Source: Leptospira sp. B5-022 (GTDB lineage Bacteria; Spirochaetota; Leptospiria; Leptospirales; Leptospiraceae). From it: 64,000 nt of DNA. A program made the translations under genes and the position numbers. The notes under the pieces are model-generated. The model saw nothing but the letters and a program-made list of their open reading frames with translations, was not told where the DNA came from and did no database searches. The stretch is from the NCBI RefSeq assembly GCF_000347035.1, contig NZ_ANIJ01000006.1, positions 434,001-498,000 of the forward strand, read 5' to 3'. Shown here one piece after another: positions 50,978 through 59,530 of this stretch (its first letter is position 1; every line of letters begins with the position of its first letter).

Positions 50978-53900
50978 ATGATCCAATCTATCATTCGATT
51001 TTCCGCAGAAAATAAGTTTTTAGTTCTTCTGGTCACCCTTGCGATACTCATCGCATCTTATGTGTCTATGAAAACCATTCCTTTGGATGCGATCCCGGAT
51101 CTATCCGATACCCAAGTGATCGTATATTCTCGTTGGGACAGAAGTCCGGATATCATGGAGGACCAGGTCACTTATCCGATCATCACGTCACTCTTAGGCG
51201 CTCCTAAGATCAAAGTGGTTCGTGGATTTTCGGATTTCGGTTTTTCCTATGTTTATGTGATTTTCCAGGATGGCACGGATATCTATTGGGCCAGATCCAG
51301 GGTTTTGGAATACCTTTCACGAATACAACCTTTACTTCCTTCAGGCGTAAAAACGGAATTGGGTCCGGACGCAAGTGCAGTCGGATGGGTGTACCAATAT
51401 GCATTGATAGACCAAACGGGAAACAATTCCTTGGTCGATTTAAGGACGTATCAGGATTTTCATCTGCGATATTTATTAAATTCGGTTCCTGGAGTTTCGG
51501 AAGTAGCAGGGATCGGAGGTTTCAAAAAACAATACCAAATCACGATCCATCCAAACGCTTTAAGATCATATAATGTGGATTTTGAAACGGTTATACAAAA
51601 GGTCCGAGAAAGTAACCAGGAAACCGGAGGACGCCTACTGGAAATCTCCGGCGCAGAGTATATGGTGAGAGGGAGAGGTTATCTTTCTTCTTTGACTGAT
51701 ATAGAAAATATTCCTCTTTCCACGGACATAAACGGAACTCCGGTGCTTCTAAAAAACGTGGCTTCCGTCCAATTCGGACCTGATATTCGTAGAGGGATTG
51801 TGGATCTAAACGGAGAAGGGGATGTAGTCGCAGGCACTATCGTCATGCGTCATGGAGAAAACGCATTATCGGTTATCGAAAGGGTCAAAATAAAGTTAGA
51901 AGAAATTAAAAAAAATCTACCGAAAGGTGCGGAGCTAATCACCACTTATGATCGATCCGAACTGATTGAACACGCAATCAGTAATTTGAAATTCAAATTG
52001 GTCGAAGAGATGATCATTGTCTCGATCGTGATCCTCATTTTTTTATGGCATTTCCCTTCTGCCATTATTCCGATCCTAACCATACCGATCTCGGTCATCA
52101 TCGCGTTTATTCCGATGAATCTACTGGATATAAACGCCAATATAATGTCTTTAGCCGGTATGGCAATTTCTATCGGGGTATTAGTGGATGGGGCGATCGT
52201 AGAAGTAGAAAACGCATACAAAAAATTGGAAGAATGGGAATCAGGCGGGAGAATAGGAGATTATCACAAAGTCAGATTGGAAGCACTACTCGAAGTGGGT
52301 CCTTCCGTATTTTTCTCCCTACTTGTGATCGCTGTCGCCTTCTTCCCGATCTTCACACTTGTAGACCAAGAAGGAAGATTATTTCGTCCGTTGGCTTATT
52401 CTAAAAATATTGCGATGGCTGTTGCTGCATTCTTGGCAATCACGTTGGATCCCGCAGTTAGAATGTTATTCACGAGAATGGAGCCTTTCCAATTTAAGAA
52501 CGCTCTTCTTTCCAAGATTGCAACTACTATGTTTGTCGGAAAATATTATCCGGAAGAAAAACATCCGGTTAGTAAGATCCTATTCAGATTTTACGAACCA
52601 GCTTGCCGTTATGTTCTTCATAGACCGAAAACGATCATAGCTTCCGCGTTCACTTTGGTGATCCTGACCATTCCTGTATATTTTAGTTTGGGCTCGGAAT
52701 TTATGCCCCAGCTATATGAGGAATCCTTTCTATACATGCCGACTACCTTGCCAGGGATATCGGTAGCGGAAGCGGAAAAACTCATGATCGCTATGGATAA
52801 AAAACTGAAAAGTTTTCCAGAAGTGAAACGAGTTTTTGGAAAAGCGGGACGTTCCGATACAGCTACAGATCCCGCACCATTCTCCATGATGGAAACTGTG
52901 ATCCTTTTGAAACCGCAAGATGAATGGAGAAAGGCAGACAGATTCTATTCCAATTGGCCAAGGATCTTCCAATATCCGTTTCTTCCTTTTGTATCGGAAA
53001 GACTGACCAAGGATGAGTTAGTAGAGAAGATGAACAAGGAAATGCAATTTCCGGGGGCCACAAATGCCTGGACCATGCCGATCAAAACTCGGATCGATAT
53101 GCTCAGTACCGGAATGAGGACACCGATCGGAATTAAGATTTTAGGTTCTTCTCTGGAGGAAATAGAATCCATAGGGATCAAAATAGAAGCACTTCTAAAA
53201 ACGGATAAAAACGTCAGAAGCGTATTTGCGGAAAGAACCGCTGGAGGTTATTTCCTAGATCTAAATTTAAGAAGAGAAAAATTAGCAAGATATAATATTT
53301 CCGTAGAGACCGCTCAACAGATCATTGTGGCGGCTATCGGAGGAGAACCGATCACCCAAACGGTAGAAGGAAGAGAGCGTTTTTCGGTAAATGTGCGCTA
53401 TCCCAGAGAACTTAGGGATTCTCTGGACAAGATCAAAACAATACTCGTTCCCACAAAAGAATTCGGCCATATTCCTATCTCTGAAATAGCAAGTATAGGT
53501 GCCAAAACAGGTCCTTCAATGATCCGGGATGAGAACGGGTTTTTGGCAGGTTACGTGTATGTGGATCCTTCAACTTCCGATATCGGTGGTTTTGTGGATA
53601 AAGCCAAGAAGAAGGTTTCAGAATCGATTCTTCTTCCTCCCGGGTATTCCATAGTTTGGAGCGGCCAATACGAGAATATGATACGAGTGCGGGAAAGAAT
53701 GATGTACATCCTGCCTTTAACGATCTTTATTATATTTTTGTTATTGTACTTCAATACAAAATCCTATATAAAGACATCGATAGTACTTCTTGCAGTTCCA
53801 TTCTCCTTGATAGGTGCAGTCGGACTTTTGTACATCCTGGATTACCAGATCTCAGTTGCCGTATGGGTGGGAATGATCGCACTCATGGGGTTGGACGCGG

Positions 53901-54265
53901 AAACGGGAGTATTTATGCTTTTGTATCTAGATCTTTCTTATGAGGACGCTAAGAAGAAGGGAAGACTACATACCAAGGAAGATCTGATAGAAGCGATCAT
54001 ACATGGGGCAGTGCATAGGATCCGCCCTAAGATCATGACCGTTCTTGCCGCAATGATGGGGCTTTTACCGATTATGTGGTCCGCAAGCACAGGTTCGGAT
54101 GTGATGAAAAGGATCGCAGCTCCTATGGTTGGCGGATTAGTAACCAGTTTTATTCTGGAACTTTTAGTATATCCGCCTATATACATGCTTTGGAAAGAAG
54201 GAAAACTGCAAAATATAATCCCGATACTTCCTTCCATTAAGAAAAAACGAACGAAATCAATTTAA
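50978..54265 (+). CDS. CusA/CzcA-family heavy-metal RND pump
   Basis: 1095 residues, HME subfamily of RND pumps. Both repeats of membrane helices and periplasmic loops are present; helix 4 carries GVLVDGAIVEVENA with the proton-path Asp. The Met/metal-binding region of the large loop and MEPFQFKNALLSKIATTM-type helices fit CusA. Cus-like pumps export Cu(I)/Ag(I), Czc-like pumps Zn/Co/Cd; the HMBD and DUF3347 partners and the bufferin-like gene lean toward copper, which is an inference. It is the last large gene of the operon and is followed 17 bp later by the Cys-rich peptide. Confidence 0.94.
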   Translation: MIQSIIRFSAENKFLVLLVTLAILIASYVSMKTIPLDAIPDLSDTQVIVYSRWDRSPDIMEDQVTYPIITSLLGAPKIKVVRGFSDFGFSYVYVIFQDGTDIYWARSRVLEYLSRIQPLLPSGVKTELGPDASAVGWVYQYALIDQTGNNSLVDLRTYQDFHLRYLLNSVPGVSEVAGIGGFKKQYQITIHPNALRSYNVDFETVIQKVRESNQETGGRLLEISGAEYMVRGRGYLSSLTDIENIPLSTDINGTPVLLKNVASVQFGPDIRRGIVDLNGEGDVVAGTIVMRHGENALSVIERVKIKLEEIKKNLPKGAELITTYDRSELIEHAISNLKFKLVEEMIIVSIVILIFLWHFPSAIIPILTIPISVIIAFIPMNLLDINANIMSLAGMAISIGVLVDGAIVEVENAYKKLEEWESGGRIGDYHKVRLEALLEVGPSVFFSLLVIAVAFFPIFTLVDQEGRLFRPLAYSKNIAMAVAAFLAITLDPAVRMLFTRMEPFQFKNALLSKIATTMFVGKYYPEEKHPVSKILFRFYEPACRYVLHRPKTIIASAFTLVILTIPVYFSLGSEFMPQLYEESFLYMPTTLPGISVAEAEKLMIAMDKKLKSFPEVKRVFGKAGRSDTATDPAPFSMMETVILLKPQDEWRKADRFYSNWPRIFQYPFLPFVSERLTKDELVEKMNKEMQFPGATNAWTMPIKTRIDMLSTGMRTPIGIKILGSSLEEIESIGIKIEALLKTDKNVRSVFAERTAGGYFLDLNLRREKLARYNISVETAQQIIVAAIGGEPITQTVEGRERFSVNVRYPRELRDSLDKIKTILVPTKEFGHIPISEIASIGAKTGPSMIRDENGFLAGYVYVDPSTSDIGGFVDKAKKKVSESILLPPGYSIVWSGQYENMIRVRERMMYILPLTIFIIFLLLYFNTKSYIKTSIVLLAVPFSLIGAVGLLYILDYQISVAVWVGMIALMGLDAETGVFMLLYLDLSYEDAKKKGRLHTKEDLIEAIIHGAVHRIRPKIMTVLAAMMGLLPIMWSASTGSDVMKRIAAPMVGGLVTSFILELLVYPPIYMLWKEGKLQNIIPILPSIKKKRTKSI

Positions 54266-54282
54266 ATAAAAGGAAACAAGTA

Positions 54283-54546
54283 ATGAACAACACCACCAAA
54301 AAACTCATCATAGGAGCGGCAATCTCCGGGTTATTTTTATCGGGAGAAGTATTTTCCGAAAAACAGGAAGCCGGTTCCGATAACGTAAAAGGAGAATGTC
54401 ATGGGGTCAATTCCTGCAAGGGAAAAAGCGACTGCCATTCGAACGGAAATTCCTGCTCAGGACAAAACTCCTGCAAAGGGAAGGGATGGATCTCCTTAAC
54501 GAAAAAAGAATGCGATGCTAAAAAGGGGGATTTTAAAAAATCATGA
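54283..54546 (+). CDS. BufA2-like bufferin-type metallophore precursor
   Basis: 87 residues. A Sec-type signal (about 1-25, ending EVFS) is followed by a short Cys-rich mature part with Cys at 39, 45, 51, 58, 64 and 77 in the pattern HGVNSCKG...NGNSCSGQNSCKGKGW. This repeated NxCKG pattern is that of BufA2 bufferins, periplasmic metal-binding peptides whose Cys are modified by an MNIO enzyme (BufB). No such enzyme or BufC lies anywhere in this window. GGAAACAAGTA before ATG. It probably buffers copper in the periplasm alongside the pump. Confidence 0.75.
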   Translation: MNNTTKKLIIGAAISGLFLSGEVFSEKQEAGSDNVKGECHGVNSCKGKSDCHSNGNSCSGQNSCKGKGWISLTKKECDAKKGDFKKS

Positions 54547-54669
54547 CATGGATTAGTTGATTAAAATCACTTCGTATTCCATAGATTGTTAAGACAATTC
54601 TATCAATTTAATATTGACTGTAAGAGCGTATGCCCATAAAATTAGTGGGCGCATATAATAGGAGTTCGT

Positions 54670-54978
54670 ATGAAAAAAACTTTAGCAACCATTCTTTTTT
54701 CCCTGATCCTGGCAGGTAATATTTCCGCATTTACCGAACTGGACAATCTGCTCATCGCGGAGGCTACTACCCCGGATCTGAAAAAGATCGCGAAAGAGTA
54801 TTTTTCCAAAAAGGCAAAAGACCATAAGGAATTAGCGGAAAAATATAAATCTTTGGCTAGCCAATCTCATGGTGGAAAGGCTACCACAGACGCGGCAGAA
54901 AAGAAGAAGTATGAAAAACTCGTAGATCATTGCGAAAAAGAAGCGGCTGCTTACAAGGCACAAGCTGATAAATTCTGA
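54670..54978 (+). CDS. Small secreted helical protein
   Basis: 102 residues, signal peptide of about 20 residues (ending ISA), then a highly charged, all-helical mature part rich in Lys, Glu and Ala, with one Cys in DHCEKEAAAY and one His pair-like DHKELAEKY. It resembles small periplasmic helical proteins found near metal-resistance genes, but I do not recognise the family. TAGGAGTTCGT is a good Shine-Dalgarno. It follows the bufferin-like gene by 123 bp, with an own promoter possible. Confidence 0.65.
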   Translation: MKKTLATILFSLILAGNISAFTELDNLLIAEATTPDLKKIAKEYFSKKAKDHKELAEKYKSLASQSHGGKATTDAAEKKKYEKLVDHCEKEAAAYKAQADKF

Positions 54979-54998
54979 TCTTTGATTGCTCCCATCGA

Positions 54999-55025
54999 AT
55001 AAAAAACCCGTCCTCTCGGACGGGT
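54999..55025 (-). terminator. Rho-independent terminator of the second flaB (likely bidirectional)
   Basis: ACCCGTCC/GGACGGGT form a perfect 8-bp GC-rich stem with loop of four bases. On the minus strand it is followed by TTTTTTATT, a clear T tract; on the plus strand a weaker TCTAATTTT follows. It lies between the convergent small helical protein gene and flaB. Confidence 0.85.
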
Positions 55026-55128
55026 CTCGTCTAATTTTCAGAAAATTAAATATCCTTTTATAGTCTGTCCCAAACCTAGATTATCGTTAGGTATCTAACC
55101 TATGACTTCAAGAGCCTGGGACAGGCCC

Positions 55129-55980
55129 TTATCCGAATCTTTCGCTCAGAAGTTTTACCACCTGCTCCGGTCTCATGTTTGCCTGGGCAAGCATTGCGAC
55201 CCCGCTTTTGGTCAAGATCTGATTTTTGGTATAGTCGACGATATGTTCCGCCATATCCGCGTCCCTTACTCGGCTTTCTGCAGAAACCATATTGATATAA
55301 TTTGACTGCAGTCCTTCTGCTGTAATTTCCAAACGGTTATAATAAGCTCCTAAATCGGATCTTTGTTTATTCACCCTTTGGATCGCATTATCAAGAATAC
55401 CGATCATGGCATTGGAAGAAGCGGGAGTAGACAAAGTCTGCTTTTTCCCGTTAGTCTCCAATTGAAGCGCACCTGCATTCATAGCATCTACGAAAATTTC
55501 CAGCTTCTCGTTTTGATTCGGTCCCACATGCAACTGGATCGGATTTTTGGAATCCTTAGAGTAGGCTCCGCTCAATGGACGGATCTTATTGAACTCGGCA
55601 GTTTTACCTAGCCTGTCCACTTCGTCTATGAGTTGGTCTACTTCCAGTTGAACGAGTTTACGATCATCGTCCGAGTATATCCCGTTGGAAGTTTGGATGG
55701 ATAATTCTCGGAGTCTTTGGAGAATATTATTCACTTGTTCCAAGTTACCTTCCGTAACCTGAATAAATGAGACTCCATCCATTACGTTTCTTTCAGCTTG
55801 AGCAAGACCACGGATCTGGGTGCGCATCCTTTCGGAGACCGCAAATCCCAATGCATCATCTCCGGCACGATTGATCCTCATACCGGTAGATAATTTTTCT
55901 GTAGTTTTGTCTAGCTCGTTATTGACTGTCTTCAGTACGTTGTTCGCACGAAGAGCACTGATGTTGTGATTGATAATCAT
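55129..55980 (-). CDS. flaB: Periplasmic flagellar filament core protein FlaB (second copy)
   Basis: 283 residues, N-terminal [17 protein letters not shown] with [26 protein letters not shown]-terminal RVRDADMAEHIVDYTKNQIL and QANMRPEQVVKLLSERFG. It is a diverged paralogue of the flaB at 42 kb, closer to a typical FlaB core. ATG 55980 is chosen because GGGAGG (55992-55987) lies six bases upstream; two TTG codons before it are in frame but not needed. Its leader carries a GGA-loop hairpin like that of the first flaB. Confidence 0.96.
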   Translation of the reverse strand: MIINHNISALRANNVLKTVNNELDKTTEKLSTGMRINRAGDDALGFAVSERMRTQIRGLAQAERNVMDGVSFIQVTEGNLEQVNNILQRLRELSIQTSNGIYSDDDRKLVQLEVDQLIDEVDRLGKTAEFNKIRPLSGAYSKDSKNPIQLHVGPNQNEKLEIFVDAMNAGALQLETNGKKQTLSTPASSNAMIGILDNAIQRVNKQRSDLGAYYNRLEITAEGLQSNYINMVSAESRVRDADMAEHIVDYTKNQILTKSGVAMLAQANMRPEQVVKLLSERFG

Positions 55981-56290
55981 CAACAACCTCCCTGTAGCTA
56001 GAGTTCGGATCCGTCCGAACTATTAGGCCGGGCTTTTAGGAGGAGAGAGCCTCCCGGGCAACCCGGATATCCACTGCGAATTTCACTCCCTTATTTTTAT
56101 GGGGAGATTTTTTTTACGATTTTCCCTAAAGACTAAAGTCGTAAACGACGATAATCCAAAAGAGGGAGAATCTGCCCTTATTCTACCATCCACTTTGGCC
56201 ATTTCGCAACTTTTTTTCAGTTAAAACCGCTTTTCTTGCGGGAATTTTCCGAAGTTTTTCGAATTCTGTCCCCTAAATTCAGGCTGAATC
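55981..56290. other. Intergenic region between divergent flaB and the ATR gene
   Basis: 310 bp. On the minus side it holds the flaB leader with two small hairpins (56002-56021 and CCGGG/CCCGG at 56054-56066). On the plus side TAAA (56127-56130) and GACGATAA (56147-56154), 16 bp apart, resemble a flagellar sigma-28 promoter but point away from flaB. GTCGTAAACGAC (56139-56150) is a small inverted repeat. Confidence 0.5.
55987..56021 (-). promoter_or_regulatory. flaB leader: GGA-loop hairpin plus Shine-Dalgarno, candidate CsrA site
   Basis: Reading the minus strand, AGTTCGG and CCGAACT form a 7-bp stem with the 6-base loop ACGGAT (56021-56002). The GGGAGG ribosome site follows nine bases later. 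ACGGAT is close to the core of the CsrA consensus (ACARGGAUGU). Confidence 0.55.
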
Positions 56291-56848
56291 ATGAAAATTT
56301 ACACCAAAAAGGGCGACTCCGGCACCACATCCTTGGCTTCCGGAACCAGGGTTTCTAAAGCTGATCCTAGGGTAGAGTTGTATGGGACCGCAGACGAATT
56401 GAATTCCGCAATCGGAGTCTCAATTTCTTTCCTAACAAAAAATTCCAAACTAAAGGACTCACTCGAAAGGATCCAAAATTTACTGTTTGAATTGGGTTCA
56501 GAACTCGCAGGTTATAAGAAGAAGGACGATTCTTCCTGTATCTTAGAAGAGGATATTTCCCAACTAGAAAAAGAAATAGATCTCTGGCAAGATTCACTTC
56601 TTCCTTTGAAAAATTTTATCCTACCTGGCGGATCTTCCGCTTCTTCTTTTTTACATGTGGCCAGGACCTTGGCCAGAAGATTAGAAAGAGACCTAGTACG
56701 GTATAAAGAAGAAGGCCACGAGATCTTTGCAGAAAATCTTACATTCATGAATAGACTTTCTGACCATCTATTCGTTGCCGCAAGATACGCTAATTTTGAA
56801 TCCAAGATCCCGGAACCGGAATGGAAATCCAGAGCCAAAGGCAAATAA
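56291..56848 (+). CDS. pduO: Cob(I)alamin adenosyltransferase, PduO type
   Basis: 185 residues; adenosylates corrinoids with ATP to make adenosylcobalamin. N-terminal ATP loop KIYTKKGDSGTTSLASG (2-18) and the segment ARTLARRLERDL near 124-135 with the catalytic Arg/Glu pattern are typical. Five-helix fold, normal length. Adenosylcobalamin would serve methylmalonyl-CoA mutase or ribonucleotide reductase. It overlaps the next gene by 28 bp. Confidence 0.93.
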   Translation: MKIYTKKGDSGTTSLASGTRVSKADPRVELYGTADELNSAIGVSISFLTKNSKLKDSLERIQNLLFELGSELAGYKKKDDSSCILEEDISQLEKEIDLWQDSLLPLKNFILPGGSSASSFLHVARTLARRLERDLVRYKEEGHEIFAENLTFMNRLSDHLFVAARYANFESKIPEPEWKSRAKGK

Positions 56849-58113
56849 CTCATCCTAAAGGTTTGTACGTTCTCTTCTTCGTGGAAATGTGGGAGAGATT
56901 TTCTTTTTACGGAATGAGAGCGCTTCTTGTTCTATTTCTTACCAAAGAACTTTTGATGCAAGACGCTCAGGCGGGGAGAATATACGGATTTTATAATGGA
57001 TTCGTGTATCTGACCCCCATTTTGGGAGGTTTACTAGCGGATCGAGTTTTAGGATACAAACGTTCCATCTTTTTGGGCGGAATCCTTATGATGTTCGGCC
57101 ATCTTTCCTTGGCGTTTAACGGTCTTTGGACTTTTTACTTGGGACTTGGACTTTTGATCGCAGGAAACGGTTTTTTCAAACCTTGTATTTCCACCGTTGT
57201 AGGAAGAATTTACGAATTAGAAGGGAAACCGGAGTTAAAAGATTCCGGTTTTACGATATTCTATTTTGGGATCAATTTAGGAGCGATCCTGGGAACCTGG
57301 GCCTGCGCCAATCTTGCGGAATACAAAGGTTGGCATTACGGTTTCGGGATCGCAGCAGCAGGAATGCTCATTGGTCTTATTATCTTCGGAGTTTTAGGAA
57401 GAAGAGTCAATCCGGACGCATTCCTAGCGAATGGAAATCAGTCGATTTCCGATCCGAAAAAAGAAGATCCAAAACAAAACAGAGAAAGGATTTTTGCGAT
57501 CCTGGTTTTTTCAGCAGTTACGATCACATTCTGGGCTTCTTACGAACAGATCGGTTCTTCTTTAAGCCTGATCATAGACAGATATGTGGATAGGAATATT
57601 TTAGGTTGGGAAATCCCAGCAGCAAATTATCAATCTCTCAACCCACTTTTTGTGGTGAGTTTAGCTTTGGTCATTTCTTGGATCTGGAAAAAATTCGAGG
57701 AATCGGGCAGGCATATTTCGACAGTGACCAAGTTTTGTTTAGGACTAATCGTTTTAGGATTCGGTTACCTTCTTCTTTCTTTGGTAACTTTCGGATCGAC
57801 TGAAAAATTTTCTTCCATTTGGATCATTCTTTCGATTCTACTTTTAACGATCGGAGAATTATTCCTCTCGCCTGTAGGTCTTTCTTTGGTTACAAAATTA
57901 GCGCCGGTCAAAGTCGCTTCGATGATGATGGGATTTTGGTTCTTGGCAAACTTCTTCGCGCATGTTCTTGCGGGTGAATTGACTCGTTATATGGGAGGAA
58001 GGGAATCCTTATCCGGTTTTTTTCTGATCTTTTTCTTTCTTCCGATGATCACTGCGATCGGTTTATTTTTATTCCGTAAAAAATTAGAATCTTGGATGCA
58101 TGGTGTAAAATGA
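56821..58113 (+). CDS. POT/PTR family proton-coupled peptide transporter
   Basis: 430 residues with about twelve membrane helices. The POT signature EMWERFSFYGMRALLVLFLT is at about 22-41 (the ExxERF motif), and KDSGFTIFYFGINLGAI near 138-155 matches the second PTR2 signature. It imports di- or tripeptides with protons. The start overlaps the adenosyltransferase end by 28 bp; a later start cannot be excluded, but the PTR2 signature begins soon after. It overlaps the NlpC/P60 gene by 4 bp. Confidence 0.9.
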   Translation: MEIQSQRQITHPKGLYVLFFVEMWERFSFYGMRALLVLFLTKELLMQDAQAGRIYGFYNGFVYLTPILGGLLADRVLGYKRSIFLGGILMMFGHLSLAFNGLWTFYLGLGLLIAGNGFFKPCISTVVGRIYELEGKPELKDSGFTIFYFGINLGAILGTWACANLAEYKGWHYGFGIAAAGMLIGLIIFGVLGRRVNPDAFLANGNQSISDPKKEDPKQNRERIFAILVFSAVTITFWASYEQIGSSLSLIIDRYVDRNILGWEIPAANYQSLNPLFVVSLALVISWIWKKFEESGRHISTVTKFCLGLIVLGFGYLLLSLVTFGSTEKFSSIWIILSILLLTIGELFLSPVGLSLVTKLAPVKVASMMMGFWFLANFFAHVLAGELTRYMGGRESLSGFFLIFFFLPMITAIGLFLFRKKLESWMHGVK

Positions 58114-59363
58114 GAGTTCGGATCTTCGTAGTTACTATTCTTCTTTTTTTCTCCTGTTCCGTATTTGCAGATCCTTTCGAGGATCTATTAAAAGCGGATT
58201 GGGATCGTTCTCAGACACTTCTTATCAAAAACTCCGTTTTTCAAAAATTAGGACAAAGAGCCGGAAGTAAGGAAGTGCTGAAGATCACGAAAAATGTGAT
58301 CCCTTGGGCGATCTTAGAAGGTGTAAGTCCGGAAAAAACGGCGGAACTGATAGTGAACCTGGACTACGCAGTCAAAGAAGGACTCACTTTCGAGGAAGCG
58401 GAAGACGCAATTCCTGTCGTTTCCAAAAGGGAAATCTCCAAAGAAGATTTCAGTTATATAGGTTTGTATTTTAAAGAAACCAAAAAAGCCGGAATTAGAG
58501 AAGAAGTCAGAAACCGTTTTGTAGAAGCCGCCATGGAAAAAAAATGGGACGGTTTTTCGGTACTTGCAGGTGGAAGGGCACTTATCGCAGGAAAGTTAGT
58601 GGATTTTCCGGAAAACCGTTTGGCATCCAAAATCCTTACCCAATTCCCCGCTAAAGGGAGAAGTATTGCTTTTGCAAAAACGGAAAACTCTTTCAAATCC
58701 GTGCTGGATTCAAAATTGGACGGTGCCTCTTATATCCTTCTTTCTAATTTAAAAAAATTGCATGAAGGAGAGAAGGTCGCTTCTCCTCAAAAATTCGCTT
58801 CCGCTCGTGCGGTAGAAACTTCGTTAGAGGAAGTGGGTGGGATCGTAATCGGGGACAGACCAAGAATCGAACCGTTGCCGGATCCGCCCTTGGTCCCAAA
58901 TTTACCGGAACCGGGAGAACCGACAGAACCTGATAAGCCAAGCAAAGAAGGTTGGGAGACTTTATCTTCCAACGTGCTACAAAAGGTTGCAAAAGAATGG
59001 ATAGGAACTCCTTATAAATGGGCGAATGCGGCTAAAACTGGAACCGACTGTTCCGGTTTTACGTATAGAGTTTTAACGGATGGTCGTATCGGCGTTCCAG
59101 AAAAAATGGTATCTCGCGCTTCTAGTGCACAAACCAAAATAGGTATCGGAGTTTCTCATAATGAAATGAGATCAGGAGACCTCATTTTCTTTTCCGCTTC
59201 TCCCAATCAGTCCAAAGTGACTCATGTAGGTATGGTCTTAAACGGAGAGGAATTTGCGCATGCTTCTTCCACTCGTGGAGTAGTAATAGATAAGATCCGG
59301 ATGAAATGGTGGTTAGACCGTTTTGTGTTATCACGCAGAGTATTTAAGAAAGTTGTGAATTAG
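58110..59363 (+). CDS. Exported NlpC/P60 cell-wall peptidase with novel N-terminal region
   Basis: 417 residues from ATG 58110, which overlaps the transporter stop (ATGA). Signal peptide 1-20 ending VFA. The NlpC/P60 domain (about 288-417) has catalytic Cys314 in DCSGF and His372 in THVGMV, with His384 as third residue. A Pro-rich linker (251-275) separates it from an N-terminal helical region of 230 residues that I do not recognise. It cleaves peptidoglycan stem peptides; coupling to a peptide transporter suggests muropeptide recycling, an inference. Confidence 0.85.
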   Translation: MRVRIFVVTILLFFSCSVFADPFEDLLKADWDRSQTLLIKNSVFQKLGQRAGSKEVLKITKNVIPWAILEGVSPEKTAELIVNLDYAVKEGLTFEEAEDAIPVVSKREISKEDFSYIGLYFKETKKAGIREEVRNRFVEAAMEKKWDGFSVLAGGRALIAGKLVDFPENRLASKILTQFPAKGRSIAFAKTENSFKSVLDSKLDGASYILLSNLKKLHEGEKVASPQKFASARAVETSLEEVGGIVIGDRPRIEPLPDPPLVPNLPEPGEPTEPDKPSKEGWETLSSNVLQKVAKEWIGTPYKWANAAKTGTDCSGFTYRVLTDGRIGVPEKMVSRASSAQTKIGIGVSHNEMRSGDLIFFSASPNQSKVTHVGMVLNGEEFAHASSTRGVVIDKIRMKWWLDRFVLSRRVFKKVVN

Positions 59364-59370
59364 TTTTTTA

Positions 59371-59518
59371 TTTCGCACAGAGCCCACGGAGATCACAGAG
59401 ATGGGGCTCACGCGAAGCCGTGAAGTTTAGAAGAGATTTTTAGAATTTCGAAACCTATCTTTTTATCTTTGCGCCGTGGCGTGAAAAACTCTGTGTTCTC
59501 TGTGAACTCAGTGCGAAA
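59371..59518. repeat. Dispersed palindromic intergenic element, copy C (longest)
   Basis: It begins TTTCGCACAGAG and ends CTCAGTGCGAAA. Left arm carries CCCACGGAGATCACAGAG and GCTCACGCGAAGCCGTG; right arm carries GCGCCGTGGCGTG and CTCTGTGTTCTCTGTG. It can fold into a long imperfect hairpin. It lies between the convergent NlpC/P60 and LON-domain genes. Confidence 0.8.
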
Positions 59519-59530
59519 ATACCTGCGAAA

